A stretch of DNA of 64,000 nt from Piromyces finnis (taxonomy: Eukaryota; Neocallimastigomycota; Neocallimastigomycetes; Neocallimastigales; Neocallimastigaceae): the NCBI GenBank assembly GCA_002104945.1, contig MCFH01000017.1:248001-312000 (forward strand). Reading direction: 5' to 3'. The position numbers were made by a program, and so were the translations under genes. Below the pieces are notes generated by a model. The model ran no database searches and was not told where the DNA came from. It saw only the letters and a program-made list of their open reading frames with translations. Shown one piece after another: positions 1 to 11,547 of the stretch. Each line of letters starts with the position of its first letter. Position 1 is the stretch's first letter.

Positions 1-17
1 ATTATTATTATTAATAG

Positions 18-357
18 TTTAGATGAACTTGTTAAGCATGGTCAAAATGGGTTATGTTTTGATAATTCAGATGAATTATTTAAACAATTTATTGTAAGTT
101 TTAACAATAACTGATATATATAATTCATTATCATTATCTCCATCATCATCATCTTTATTAAATTTCTAACACGCTCACAAACTAACAATTTATTTCCATT
201 TCAAAAAAAAAAAAAAAACTTTTTTCTAATCTAGACTCTATTAAAACATTTTCCAAATAACGAAAAGCTAAAATTAATGAGAGAAAATATAAAAGAATTT
301 CAAAAGAGAAGATGGAACGATAATTGGAATGAAAATGTATTACCCTTATTAAACTAA
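18..357 (+). CDS. ALG1: ALG1, chitobiosyldiphosphodolichol beta-mannosyltransferase, C-terminal end (partial)
   Basis: This is the last 70 residues of ALG1, the ER enzyme that adds the first mannose to GlcNAc2-PP-dolichol in N-glycan assembly. Two exons are visible: 18..93 and 235..357 (stop 355-357), joined across a GTAAGT...CTAG intron. The exon probably opens at 18 after an acceptor ending TTAATAG, because a preceding TG plus T then gives Cys followed by LDELVKHGQNGL, as in ALG1 proteins (human CLHELVKHEENGL, from memory). The end RRWNDNWNENVLPLL matches the conserved ALG1 tail (RWDESW..TVLPL). The Rossmann folds and the rest of the gene lie upstream of the window. Bases 1-17 look like the tail of an ATT-rich intron. 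The next gene converges on it from the minus strand. Confidence 0.85.
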
Positions 358-1423
358 AAAATGAACTAAAAATTTCAAAACTTTAAATGGAGTATTAATA
401 ATAATAATTTTATAAATATTATCGAAAGAAAAGAGAGAGAAAAAAAAATACATATAATTCATAATACAATAATACCTATGGATATGGATATGTAATTTAA
501 AAAAGAGCAAAAGTATTTTTAAACTACCAATAATTCATTTTTAATAAACTATCAAAAATTTAAATATTACATATGATATAAACAATGATCATAAAGTGGT
601 GTCTTTATATAAATTAACTTAAAAGTGTATATTACACAAAAGATCAACTATTTTTATTATATTTATTAAAACTTTTATTATTTCTAAAGTATTTTTTTTT
701 ATATAAAAAAAATGTTCTATTTTAAATCTATTTTTAGTTTTTTATTTTAAAAGATAAAAAAGAAAAAGAAAACCATACATTCCTTTTCTTCTTAATAAAT
801 AATAATAAATAATTAGTTTTTATAAATCATTAAATTATACTATATTTATATTAATAAAGATCATACTTTTTTTTTAAATTAGATAAACTTTACTTTTTTA
901 AATGAAAGAAAGAATATGAAATGAAAAAATGAAAATAAAATAAAAAAAAAAAAAAAAAAAAAAAAAAAATAGAAAATGATAGTGATAATAATTAATTTTT
1001 AGTATTAATAAGAAAAATAAAGAAAATAGAATTTTTTTAATATTTTGAAAATTCATTTTTTTCCCTATATTATCCTATCATCATATTGTTTTTTTTTTTT
1101 TTTTTTTTTATTTTTTTTATTTTATAATATATAGATTTATATATAGTTTTTTTTTTTTTTTTTAAAGTTTTTTAATTTTAATGAAGAGGGTTGGATGTGG
1201 GTGTTTTTTTTTTTTTTTTTTTTTTTAAATATGTATATTATAAATAAATAAAATGTACAAAAAAAAAAAGTTTAACTTTTTTTTTTTTTGAATTAAATAG
1301 TTGGGTTGTTGTGTTGTCGTTGCCGTTGTTTTATCTAGTATTGTTATTATTATACAATTACAATATATTTGATTAGGAAGAAGAAGAAAAAGAGATAAAA
1401 GAAGAAAAAAAAAATTTTTTTTT
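358..1423. other. convergent intergenic spacer
   Basis: The spacer lies between the 3' ends of ALG1 and the phosphatase gene. It holds only A- and T-homopolymer runs (for example near 943-969, 1090-1110, 1147-1163 and 1206-1226) and short AT repeats. No open frame, RNA gene or distinct terminator can be supported. Confidence 0.7.
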
Positions 1424-2950
1424 TCAAAGTTTTTGGAAATCTTTATACAATAAATTATTTTTTGTAGTGGAAGGATTGTTTGTATTAGAATTTTGGAATA
1501 AAATTTTTTCGAATTCGGTTAATTGATTCATTAAATTAAGGTTTGGTGAAATATGTGGATTACGTAATTTAACAAAAGCATAAGCTTGAGCCACATTAAG
1601 ATGAAGAGTTTTCATAATATAAGCGATGATTAAACTAGCAGAACGAGAGACACCTTGTTGACAAGATACAAGGACTGCCTTCTTTTTATTTCTTGATTCA
1701 TTGATAAAATCAAACGCCTTATCGAAATATTTACTTAAATGATCTTGATTATGATGCCAATAAAACTTTTTGTAACGAATATTACGTTTAAGAGAATGAG
1801 ATAAATCTCTAATAGCTTCTACTGTACTCATTTCATATTTGCACATAAATTTTTTCTTTTCTTCCTCCTTATCAAATTCATCATCCACTTCCGAAGAGAA
1901 TTTATGATCAATTTCAATGACAGCATTTTCATCGTAGATCATTTCAATATCAATTTCATCATCCGTAATTTTTGAATTTTTAATTAAAGAGCTGGCATCT
2001 TCTTTTAAAAAGGACATAATGAAAGGATTATTGACTTCATAGGCGACATTTAATAAAGCCCCAATATTTAAATCGTGTAAAATGTTTTTATCAGCAGCAT
2101 TTTCTTCACAACCCAAATAAAGGTAAGGAAGAATACAAATTGGACCGTATTTATAAGGTTCAGAAGCCGTTAAAATACTTTCAGAATCTTTACTTTGTTT
2201 TTGTTGTTGTATTATATCGGCAGCAAGAGACGTACCGTAGTATTCTTCTTCAATACTAGATTTTAAATTGTTTGTATCACTGTCTGTTGTTTTAGAATTA
2301 ATAATAAGCGAAGGTTTCATTTGATTCTTTTTCTTATCTTTTGGTAAAGGATATTCCTTATTTAATGGTGAATTTGGTGAGATAGTATCATCGACATTTA
2401 AGCTAGAATTATGAAATTCAAAGAAATGTCTTTTTGGTGGAATAGTAGCGGAGGTGCAAGAAGGTTGTAAACCTCTTGTTCTTTTAATATTAAGAGGCAT
2501 TAAAACCTTGTTAGCTTCCTTCATTTTTTTAGAATATTTTTTGGATGGAACATAGTTATTTTCCAAATCCAGATCCAATTTCATATTATTATTTTTTAAT
2601 AAAGAAGTTACAGCTGAATCTATGGTATTAACACCAGAATTATTAACATTATTACTTGTTGGAGAATTTGTATTTATTATGGTAGTATTAGTTGGAGTTG
2701 AAGTTATTGAGACAGTAGTATTAGTATTTGGAGAATTAGATAGAGTGGCAGTAAATCCGCTTAATTCATTACTAATAGAAGTATCTGTATCCATGATACT
2801 TGAATCCAACATTGATTTATTACTATTTATAATTTTAATATTTAATTTTGGTTTTGGTTTTGATTTTGGTTTAGCAAATTCTGTCATTGTATCTGTAAAA
2901 ATTTCATTTATTATTGGTAATTTATCAGTTATTATTTGAGGTGTAGCCAT
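1424..2950 (-). CDS. dual-specificity protein phosphatase (MSG5/MAP-kinase phosphatase-like)
   Basis: A single-exon gene of 508 aa. The N-terminal ~260 residues are low-complexity (Ser/Thr/Asn-rich, with basic patches) and probably regulatory. A DSP catalytic domain follows, from about residue 266 (GPICILPYLYLGCEENA) to about 485. The P-loop is SCQQGVSRSAS, with the nucleophile at Cys430 and the phosphate-binding Arg at 436. The His that usually precedes the Cys in HCxxGxxRS is Ser here. An acidic insert of about 90 residues (rich in D/E, with EEEKKK) separates the first strand motif from the HNQDHLSKYFD segment that should carry the general-acid Asp. Family knowledge suggests it dephosphorylates Tyr/Thr of MAP kinases; the substrate is inferred. 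The start at 2950 lies in an A-rich context and no in-frame upstream Met was evident. Confidence 0.85.
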   Translation of the reverse strand: MATPQIITDKLPIINEIFTDTMTEFAKPKSKPKPKLNIKIINSNKSMLDSSIMDTDTSISNELSGFTATLSNSPNTNTTVSITSTPTNTTIINTNSPTSNNVNNSGVNTIDSAVTSLLKNNNMKLDLDLENNYVPSKKYSKKMKEANKVLMPLNIKRTRGLQPSCTSATIPPKRHFFEFHNSSLNVDDTISPNSPLNKEYPLPKDKKKNQMKPSLIINSKTTDSDTNNLKSSIEEEYYGTSLAADIIQQQKQSKDSESILTASEPYKYGPICILPYLYLGCEENAADKNILHDLNIGALLNVAYEVNNPFIMSFLKEDASSLIKNSKITDDEIDIEMIYDENAVIEIDHKFSSEVDDEFDKEEEKKKFMCKYEMSTVEAIRDLSHSLKRNIRYKKFYWHHNQDHLSKYFDKAFDFINESRNKKKAVLVSCQQGVSRSASLIIAYIMKTLHLNVAQAYAFVKLRNPHISPNLNLMNQLTEFEKILFQNSNTNNPSTTKNNLLYKDFQKL

Positions 2951-3515
2951 TTATTTATAGAAATGGTTTCTGTTGTTGTTTTATTTTTATTATTCTTTTT
3001 TTTTTTTTTATTTATGTTTTTTGTTTTTTATTTTTATCTTGTTAGTTTTATTTGAAACAAGATAATATTTACAAAAGATTTTTATTGTTTATACTTTTTT
3101 TAATAGTTTTACTATTTATTTATTCGATTATTTTTTTTTTATTGAGTGAGTCTCCTATATTTAATAGAAAAGAAAAAAAGGAAAAATGCAATTCTTTTCT
3201 CTACACACACAAAAGGATATAATATATATATATATATAAAAAAAAAAAAAGAATTTAGGAATAATAAGTAATTGTTAATAATTTTTTTGGAATTTTAAAT
3301 TTTTTTTCTTTTTCATCTGTTCAATTGAAAAAGTTTTATTTTTATCTATTCTATTTCTATCTATTCCAGTTTATATATCGATATTGTTTTATAAATAAAT
3401 CTTTATTTTTTTTAAAAAAAATAATAATAATAAAAAAAAAAAAAAAAAAGAAAAGAAATCTTACTTTTCTTTAAATAAGGGAGGAAAGTGAATAGTAATC
3501 TACAATTTAATCTTT

Positions 3516-3547
<32 letters not shown>

Positions 3548-6500
3548 CTTATTTTCTTATTTTTATTTTTAAATATTTATTTACAATGTTTTATTTTAAT
3601 AATGTTTTACAGTTTTATTTTTTACTTTTTTCAATAATTTGAATTTCCACTTTTTTTTTAAATTTAAATTTAAAAAAAAAAAAAGAAAAAAAAAAATTTT
3701 TTTTTATTAATTAATTAATAATATTTTTTTTTTTTTATTTAAAACAATGGATTGGATTTTAATAATGGTGAATGACTAATAAAAGTATTAATAGTAAATT
3801 CTCTTCTTCAATAATAATTATCAATAATAGAATAAGCGCTAAAAAGAAATTTACAATTATAATTATTATTTTTTAATTATTAGCATTATATTGCATTATA
3901 TTGCATTATTAGCATTATATTGCATCGTATAGCATCATAACGTTTATTAATAGAATATTAATAATAATAAAGGTGGAATGATAATAAACAAAATGAAAAT
4001 ATATAAATAGTAATGAACAACTATAATTACATTTTAATATTCATTTTAATGAAAAAGAACCTATTATTATCGGGGAATGATCAATGGATTTCATTAAAAA
4101 TATCTTTTTTTAAAGCTATACTATTATTAGAAAAATTTTAATTTTTATCATAACAACACCACACCACCACACTACACCTCAACATCATTACTCAAATATT
4201 ACTCAAATGTTTATAAAGAATGATTAAATGATAATGAATCTTTAAAAAAAAATACTTTTTACTTTAATATTCCTAAATCCTTTTCTTTAAATAAAACAAA
4301 ATTCATTTTTATTTAAAATAAAAAAAAAAAAAAGGTTTAACCATTTTCTACACCAAACTTTTAGCCAAATTTTTGTGGTTAATGATGGCCATGTTTTGGT
4401 CATGGTGATGGTAAGGTGTTGGATGGCCATTTTAATTTTTGAATTAATTTTTTTATTTAGAATATTAACAATCTTTAATTGTATATTAAATTTTAATTTA
4501 TTTGTTGTACTACAAATTATGTTTATTATAAATTAAAGTTTACTTATTTATTAAATTAATATAACATCGTGTAACATATGATAGAATATTAATAATTAAA
4601 ATTTGAAATCTATTAAAAAAAAAAGATAACATTTTTAAAATTAAATTAAATATGATGTTGAATAAAAAACAATAATGTTAATATATATAATAATATATGG
4701 TACATTGAATTAATCTATTTAATTTGTGTAATATTAAAAAGAATTAAAATGTAACAAACAAAAATTAATTAAAGATAAAAAAAAAGATAATATTATAAAT
4801 AAACGTGATGTGACACGAATTATGCTATAATTTAAAAAATGACCGTTTTCTTTCTTTTTAAAAATCAACGTTAAAGCATTATTATTTATGTTTTTTTTTT
4901 TTACTTTAAATCACTTATCCTATAAAACTAGTATTCTTTAGGCTATAGAAATATAATAGTAGAAATATAAATAATTGAAATACCATCTTTTTTAAATCTA
5001 TAAATAATTTCAAACGATGATTTGAATTATGATGATTAATTTTAGATGACAGCGGCCTATTTAAAAAAAAAAGAATATTTTTAATATTTCTATAAATTAA
5101 TTATAAATTAAATTTTTAATCATGGAATATTTTATTAGAATATCGTAATGTAATAAAAATACAAAATCTAATGTAATTACAAATACATTACAATGGTAAG
5201 TGAAATGTATGTAAAGGTAATAGAAATCTCTAACTCATAACATTAAAAAATATAAATGTATTTCTTAAAAAAGATGTTTTTATTATTATTGGAAGTGATA
5301 ATGAACCTTTTTTTTTCTAAAAAAAAAATGGATTATTTAGTAATCGATCTAGTACAATCTATGAATTATATATAAAATATTTAATATTACTAGTAAATAG
5401 AATCATTTCCCCATTATCTATAGGCATTTATTAAAAAATTCTTATTCTTTTTTTTTTTTTACTAATATTTAATGTTCATTTTTGGGATCAATATTTTGGA
5501 TTACTATAATAAAAAAAAAAGTTTTTAAAGTTTAATTTTACTTTAATGCAATTAAAGATTTAAAGTTTTATAAAAGATTTTGCTTTCTCTCTCTCTTTTT
5601 TTTTTCTTAATGGGTATCATTTTCAAATGAAAAAGAAAAAAAAACTTTAACCCTTTTATTCATTACTATCAATTTGTATATACATTAGAATTGCTATTTT
5701 TTTTTTTTTTTTGAAAGTAATCTGAAGGTATATTAATGATATTAACAAAATTAAAACCTTTTCTGTCGTAACATTTCATGATAAAAAAAATTAATGTCAT
5801 CTTTCATCTTTAGTTAGATACTATTTCATATATAATCTTTTTTTTTCAAAAAAAATTACTGAATTTGTTTATTATATAAACTATTTTGTAAGGATCTTTT
5901 TTTTTTCTTGTTATGTTTTCATCATTAAAAATGGTTGTTGGCAATAGGTTTCTTTGCTATTGCTTCTTTTTTTACGAACATCTTTTTTTTTTTTAATCCA
6001 CATTTTTTTTTATTTTTTGTATCATCCATAAAAATTTAAATGACTCTATATTAGTTTATATTTTAATATATATATTAAATAAAATTAATTGTCATTTTCA
6101 ATTAACATTATATATTAGAATTAAATTAATAATATATATGGAATTGTGTTTAAAAATTTTTAATGAATTGTAATGAGATTAAAAAGTAAATGAATAAATT
6201 AATAATAAAATAAATAAACAAATAAAAAAGTAGATGAATAAACAAAACAAATAAACGAATATTAAAATAAAGGACTCATAAAAAGTCAAGAGTAACCTCT
6301 ATACACATTTCTTTTAAAAAAAAAAAGATTGTGGTGAAAGGAAAGCATGAAATACAAAAATGAACAGATTGCTAAACCAAAAGCAAAGTAATAAAGTACT
6401 TTAAAAAGAGTCAATGCTAGTATTAAATATTTATATTTAATATTATGTTACTGATCATTATCAATTTATTCAAGAGTAAAAAGAGGACTTTTTTTTTTAA

Positions 6501-9192
6501 AAACTTTAAACATGAATAATATAAAACTTTTTTATTATATCTATTAAAAAATAAAAAAAGGATCTTTGTATTATTAAGACAATTCCATTAGAAACTTTCC
6601 CCCCTTTATTCCATTATTGCTTTAGATCTTTTTTTTTTATTATTATTATTATAAAAAAATAAATCTTTATTAGAAATGAAGTCCATTTTCAATTCTTCAT
6701 ACCACTACTTTTAGTACTTTTAGTGTTATTTTTATTGCCACTGCAACAATAACAACAGGTTTTTACTATTCCTATTTATAATAACGTCATTACAATAGGA
6801 TCGTTACTACAGAACGATTAGTATTAGTATTATTAATAGCATCATGACTATTACCGACTATTACTTTGACTATTACTATTACTATTACTTTGACTATTAC
6901 TATTACTTTGACTATTACTATTACTATTACTATTACTATTACTATTACTATTACTATTACTTTGACTATTACTATTACTATTACTATTACTATTACTATT
7001 ACTTTGACTATTACTATTACTATTACTTTGACTATTACTTTGACTATTACTATTACTATTACTATTACTATTACTATTACTATTACTATTACTATTACTA
7101 TTACTATTACTATTACTATTACTATTACTATTACTATTACTATTACTATTACTATTACTATTACTATTACTATTACTATTACTATTACTATTACTATTAC
7201 TTTGACTATTACTATTACTATTACTTTGACTATTACTTTGACTATTACTATTACTATTACTATTACTATTACTATTACTATTACTATTACTATTACTATT
7301 ACTATTACTATTACTATTACTATTACTATTACTATTACTATTACTATTACTATTACTATTACTATGATTCTTACCGATTATTAATAGCATCATGCCTATT
7401 CAACTACCACCACCCACCACCACCACCATCTCCTCCTCCTCCTCTTCCACCATCACAAGAGAACTTTTTAAAATTATCTTTTTAATATATGAGAATAAAT
7501 ATATTAATTAAATTAAATTTAATATTTTAATACAATAATTCATATATTAATTGATATATTAATAAATGGATTAGATAATTAAACTAATATAAAAAATATT
7601 TTATTATATTAAATTGTTAATTCAATAAAATATAATAACAATTAATTGTAATATATGTAAATACTATTAAATAAATATAAAAAATAGAGTCATGAATAGA
7701 ATTAATAAATTTATTTTTTATGCCTTTTTTTTTATTTTAAAATGATTCCATAATAATTGATTATTGAATAGAATTAAATATATATTATTATTATATATTA
7801 TTATTACATTATTATTATATTATTATTAATTCAATAATCATTCTTTAATTAAATTAATTCAAAAAAAAGCAAAAAAAAAAAAAAAATTATTTCATCATCA
7901 TTTTTCAAAATTTATGAAAATTTTTAATTATTTATGACATTGGGATGAACTTTAGTTAAAATAGGAAAAATTTATTAAACACCATTTTTTTTTATTTTTT
8001 AAAAATTTAACTAAAAAAAAAATAGTTTCATCTAAAAAAAAAAAAAAGTCAATGAAGGCATGTGTTTAAAGTATCATTAATAAAACATAATATATATAAA
8101 GGTAATTATTATTAAAAGAAAAGTGTAAGAATAAATATTGAAGAATGTATATAAAAAAGAAAAGTTTAAAAAAAACCCACATTTTGTTGAATAGAAAAAA
8201 AACTTTGGTTAGAAAAAAAAGTAGATTTATAAAGTATTTATTATTCGAGATGGATTGAAATTGAACTGTATCAACCTATGCTATAGATAAAACAACCTTT
8301 AAAAAAAGTGTAAAAATAAAAAAATTTTAAAAGAGGCTTTTTTTTTCTTTTTTTATCTTGATAAAGTGTAGAGTTATTTTTTATTCATAAAAAGTTTAGT
8401 GACTTTTATATTAAATAGACTTGAAATACTTTAAATATCTTTTTTTTTTTTTTTCTTATAATGTTACTAATGAAAAATAATAATATTAGTAATAAAGTAC
8501 AATATATATTAATAAACTAACTTTTTTTATTTATTTATTTAAATATCAAGATATATATTAAATATCTTAAAAAAATATTAAAGCCAAAGTAGAAATACTG
8601 CTAAAAAAAAAAAAAGTTAATAGAAAGAAAAACAATATATAAATAAAAAATAGGAAAAAGAAATTAAAAAAAAAAAAAAGAGGAAAACTTTTTATATAGA
8701 CAAAAGATTATATGTATTTATCAATATTATATCTTTTTTCAGGATTTCAAAATATTATCGTTTTACACTATCAACAATAATACTAAATAGTTTGTTCTCT
8801 TACTTTTTTATTTCATTTAAAAAACACTTTAATTATCTATTTTTTCCCCAATTCCTATAGATTTATTGTTTTATTTTTTTTTATATTATAAATTAAGATT
8901 TGTATAATTATTAAAAACGTTGTTTTTTTTATAAATATTAATTAATACCTTTAAAAGCAAAACAAAAACAACAAAAGCAAAAGAAAAGAGAAAAAAGCGA
9001 AAACACCAATTCATTATATACATAAATAGTATTTTTTATATGTAAAAAAAAAAAAAAGATATTTAAAATAAATATTTTAAAGAAAAAAAAAGTTTAAAAC
9101 TCTCCGTAGACACACACACACACACATATATATATATACATATACACCCCTATATATATAGATTTATTACATAGATACACACTCCTAAAAAA
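2951..9192. other. 6.2-kb spacer between divergently transcribed genes
   Basis: This spacer should contain the promoters of the phosphatase (-) and the Cys-rich membrane protein (+). I see no coding exon, tRNA or transposase. It is dominated by A/T runs, short tandem pieces (TTGCATTATA-like units at about 3888-3935) and the TATTAC array at 6859-7364. An AC/AT dinucleotide stretch (about 9112-9140) lies just upstream of the ATG at 9193. TATA-like strings are too frequent in this base composition to call a promoter. Confidence 0.6.
6859..7364. repeat. TATTAC hexanucleotide satellite array with TTTGAC variants
   Basis: About 84 copies of the hexamer TATTAC are interspersed with TTTGAC variant units. 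All variant spacings are multiples of six, so several frames stay open (Tyr-Tyr with Phe-Asp on plus, Asn-Ser on minus). The variant pattern TTTGAC-3x-TTTGAC-1x-TTTGAC occurs near 7013 and again near 7199, which points to an internal segmental duplication of about 186 bp. The open frames are a by-product of the repeat and are not called as genes. Confidence 0.95.
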
Positions 9193-10608
9193 ATGTTTAA
9201 TAAAAAACTAATAAAACAAATCATTTTATTATCTACCTTAAATATAATTCAATATACCAAGGCAGAAAGTCAATGTTCTTCCAATTTGGATTGTGCTAAA
9301 TATAATACCGAGGTAGATACCCATGTATGTATAAGGTTTAATGGTCAAACGGATTACGTATGTTATCTAAGTACAGAAGCCTATTGTGATTCAGACAAAA
9401 CTTGTCAAGCGTATAATGAAAAATTAAAATTTTGTTATGTTCCACCATGGATTACCAATAAAAATTCCCAAAAACAATGTTTCACGGTACATCAAGCAGG
9501 AGCGACGTGTGTTGAAGATATTCATTGTGAGGAAGGTCTTGTATGCTCTGATAATGTTTGTGTTAAGGATATTGGAAATACAAGAGTTGTTGGATCTAAG
9601 GGAAACAGTACCGAAACCACCACAAGTAAAACTACATCTAAAAATAAGGCATCCTCAAAAAGTACCAATAGTTCCACCAATACTATTGGATTAGATGATG
9701 ATGATGAAGAAAAAAAGAAAGGACCTATTGAAATTATTGGTTTACCACTTTGGGCATTTATACTTTTAACGGCAGTACCTGTTATCTTCATTATTGCCAT
9801 TCTTTGGGGTTTATCCATTGGTCGCAGAAGTTACAGGGAAGAAGAAGAACGTAAAAAGGGTAGATTAGCCATTGAAAATAATAAAAGAGATTTAGAAACA
9901 AATTATAAAGGATCCAACGAAAGTCTTTTACCTAAATCTTCCTCTGAAATAAATATGAAGGATGAATTACTTAAAAATTATGTCAATGCCGAAGGTAAAA
10001 AGAAGGGAAATGAATTTGTTTCTTCTTCCATTTCTTCCAATTCAACCATTGGTAATAATTTAACGGCTGTTACGGTCGATAGTAAAGGAAAAACTTCCCC
10101 ATTCCTTGATGTTCCTAAAACACGTAAACCAAGAAAATCCAATGCTAGTACCAATTCTGATGTTAATATACCACCAAAACCAAAAAAACCAAAATCTATT
10201 GTAAATTCAGAATATTCAGATTCCAATTCATTTAAAGGTTTACTTTCCTCTGGTCAACCTATGGGTATGAGTGCTGCTGAAAGTGGTATTTATTCAAGTT
10301 ACTTTGGTGGTGCAGGGGGAAGTACTGTTTCTGCTAGTTACTTTGGTGGTCAACCAATGAATACTATTCCTCCTACTGATCCAGCTATGACAGCTTTATA
10401 CTATCAACAATATATGGCTGCTCAAGCTCAACAAGCTGCTGCTGCTCAACAATATATGAACCAATACTATGTTAATAATGGTATGGGTATGGCATCGGTA
10501 GATATGATGCAATATCAACAAATGTATAATATGGGTATGGGTATGGCTTATCCTGGTAGTGATGTTTCTTCCACCGTAGAAACAAAAAAGAATAAAGGTG
10601 GAAGGTAA
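9193..10608 (+). CDS. Cys-rich single-pass membrane protein with signal peptide
   Basis: A single-exon gene of 471 aa with an ATG after AAAAAA. Residues 1-24 form a signal peptide (hydrophobic QIILLSTLNIIQ, then TKA). The ectodomain (about 25-130) carries 12 Cys in paired spacing ending CEEGLVCSDNVC, resembling the Dickkopf-type Cys-rich domain found in fungal cell-surface proteins. A Ser/Thr-rich, probably glycosylated stalk and an acidic DDDDEE patch come next. One transmembrane helix lies at about 183-208 (LWAFILLTAVPVIFIIAILW). The cytoplasmic tail of about 260 aa has basic clusters, proline motifs (PPKPKKPKS), repeated SYFGG segments and a Gln/Met/Ala-rich end. Topology is type I. The architecture suggests a surface sensor or adhesion protein; the function is unknown. 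Compare the SH3 membrane protein at 25.8 kb. Confidence 0.8.
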   Translation: MFNKKLIKQIILLSTLNIIQYTKAESQCSSNLDCAKYNTEVDTHVCIRFNGQTDYVCYLSTEAYCDSDKTCQAYNEKLKFCYVPPWITNKNSQKQCFTVHQAGATCVEDIHCEEGLVCSDNVCVKDIGNTRVVGSKGNSTETTTSKTTSKNKASSKSTNSSTNTIGLDDDDEEKKKGPIEIIGLPLWAFILLTAVPVIFIIAILWGLSIGRRSYREEEERKKGRLAIENNKRDLETNYKGSNESLLPKSSSEINMKDELLKNYVNAEGKKKGNEFVSSSISSNSTIGNNLTAVTVDSKGKTSPFLDVPKTRKPRKSNASTNSDVNIPPKPKKPKSIVNSEYSDSNSFKGLLSSGQPMGMSAAESGIYSSYFGGAGGSTVSASYFGGQPMNTIPPTDPAMTALYYQQYMAAQAQQAAAAQQYMNQYYVNNGMGMASVDMMQYQQMYNMGMGMAYPGSDVSSTVETKKNKGGR

Positions 10609-11464
10609 AAAAAAAAAAAAAGGAAATTCATTCCTTTTCCTTTTTTTCAACACTCTAACCCTATATTTTTATTCACATATCAACTACTTTTTTTTTAAAA
10701 AAAAAAAAACACTTTAAGAAATTGAAATTTTAATCCACATAAACACCTATCTATCTTTTTAATATATCCCTAAAATGTTCAAAAAAGTATAAATAGTTTT
10801 TTTTTTATAAACTCTTTAACGTCATCATAAAATATATATATATTATATCCCATATTCAAAAAAAAAAAAAAAAAAATTTTTATAGAAAAAAGAATAATAA
10901 TTAATTTATTCTTTTAGCACTCTTTTTTTTTTTTTTTTTTTTTTTCCCTTATAAATAATATATATTTAATAGAAATATTTAATTCCAAAAAAAAAAAAAA
11001 AAAAAATTAAACCTCAATTTGAATAAATATAATTATTATTTATTTATTGTTAAAAGGTTTTTAATAATAAAAGCTTTCTTTATTTAAATAGTTAAAATTA
11101 TTTAAAATTCTATTTTTTTTTTATTCACTCAAAAGTTTGTGTTTTTTTATTATTATTAAAAAAAAAATAAATCCTTTAAATTTTATTTTTTTTTTTATAA
11201 ATTTGTTGGTATAAATATGAAATGTACAAAGGAATGAAAGAAAGAAAAAGTTTAACAATTAAATGAATTTATAATTTCTATGAATTATTGATTATTATTA
11301 AATTAGTTTTTTGTTATTGATATTGTTTGATATTGTTGTTATATAATATTATTTGTTTGTATTAATTATGAATTAGAATTATGAATTAGACATTGTAATT
11401 TGTTATAAGAATAATAATAATAATAATAAAAAAAAAAAGAAAACGTTTTTTTTTCCCTTTTCTT

Positions 11465-11496
<32 letters not shown>

Positions 11497-11547
11497 AAAG
11501 TTAAATAGTGTAAATGAAGAAAAAAAAAAAAAGATATTTATAAAATT
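10609..11547. other. convergent intergenic spacer
   Basis: The spacer lies between the 3' ends of the Cys-rich membrane protein (+) and the UPF0132-type gene (-). It contains long A and T homopolymers, a run of TAA repeats near 11411-11427 and AT-rich filler. No gene is recognisable. Confidence 0.65.

Noticed and set aside
4373-4432. Minus-strand frame MAIQHLTITMTKTWPS and paired ATGGCCAT motifs
   Set aside because: Very short and ends in a homopolymer; the inverted ATGGCCAT pair is only 8 bp.
6844-7485. Open frames of poly-Tyr, Thr-Ile and Asn-Ser across the hexamer array
   Set aside because: A 6-bp repeat without stops opens several frames on both strands at once; there is no conserved domain, splice context or codon variety.
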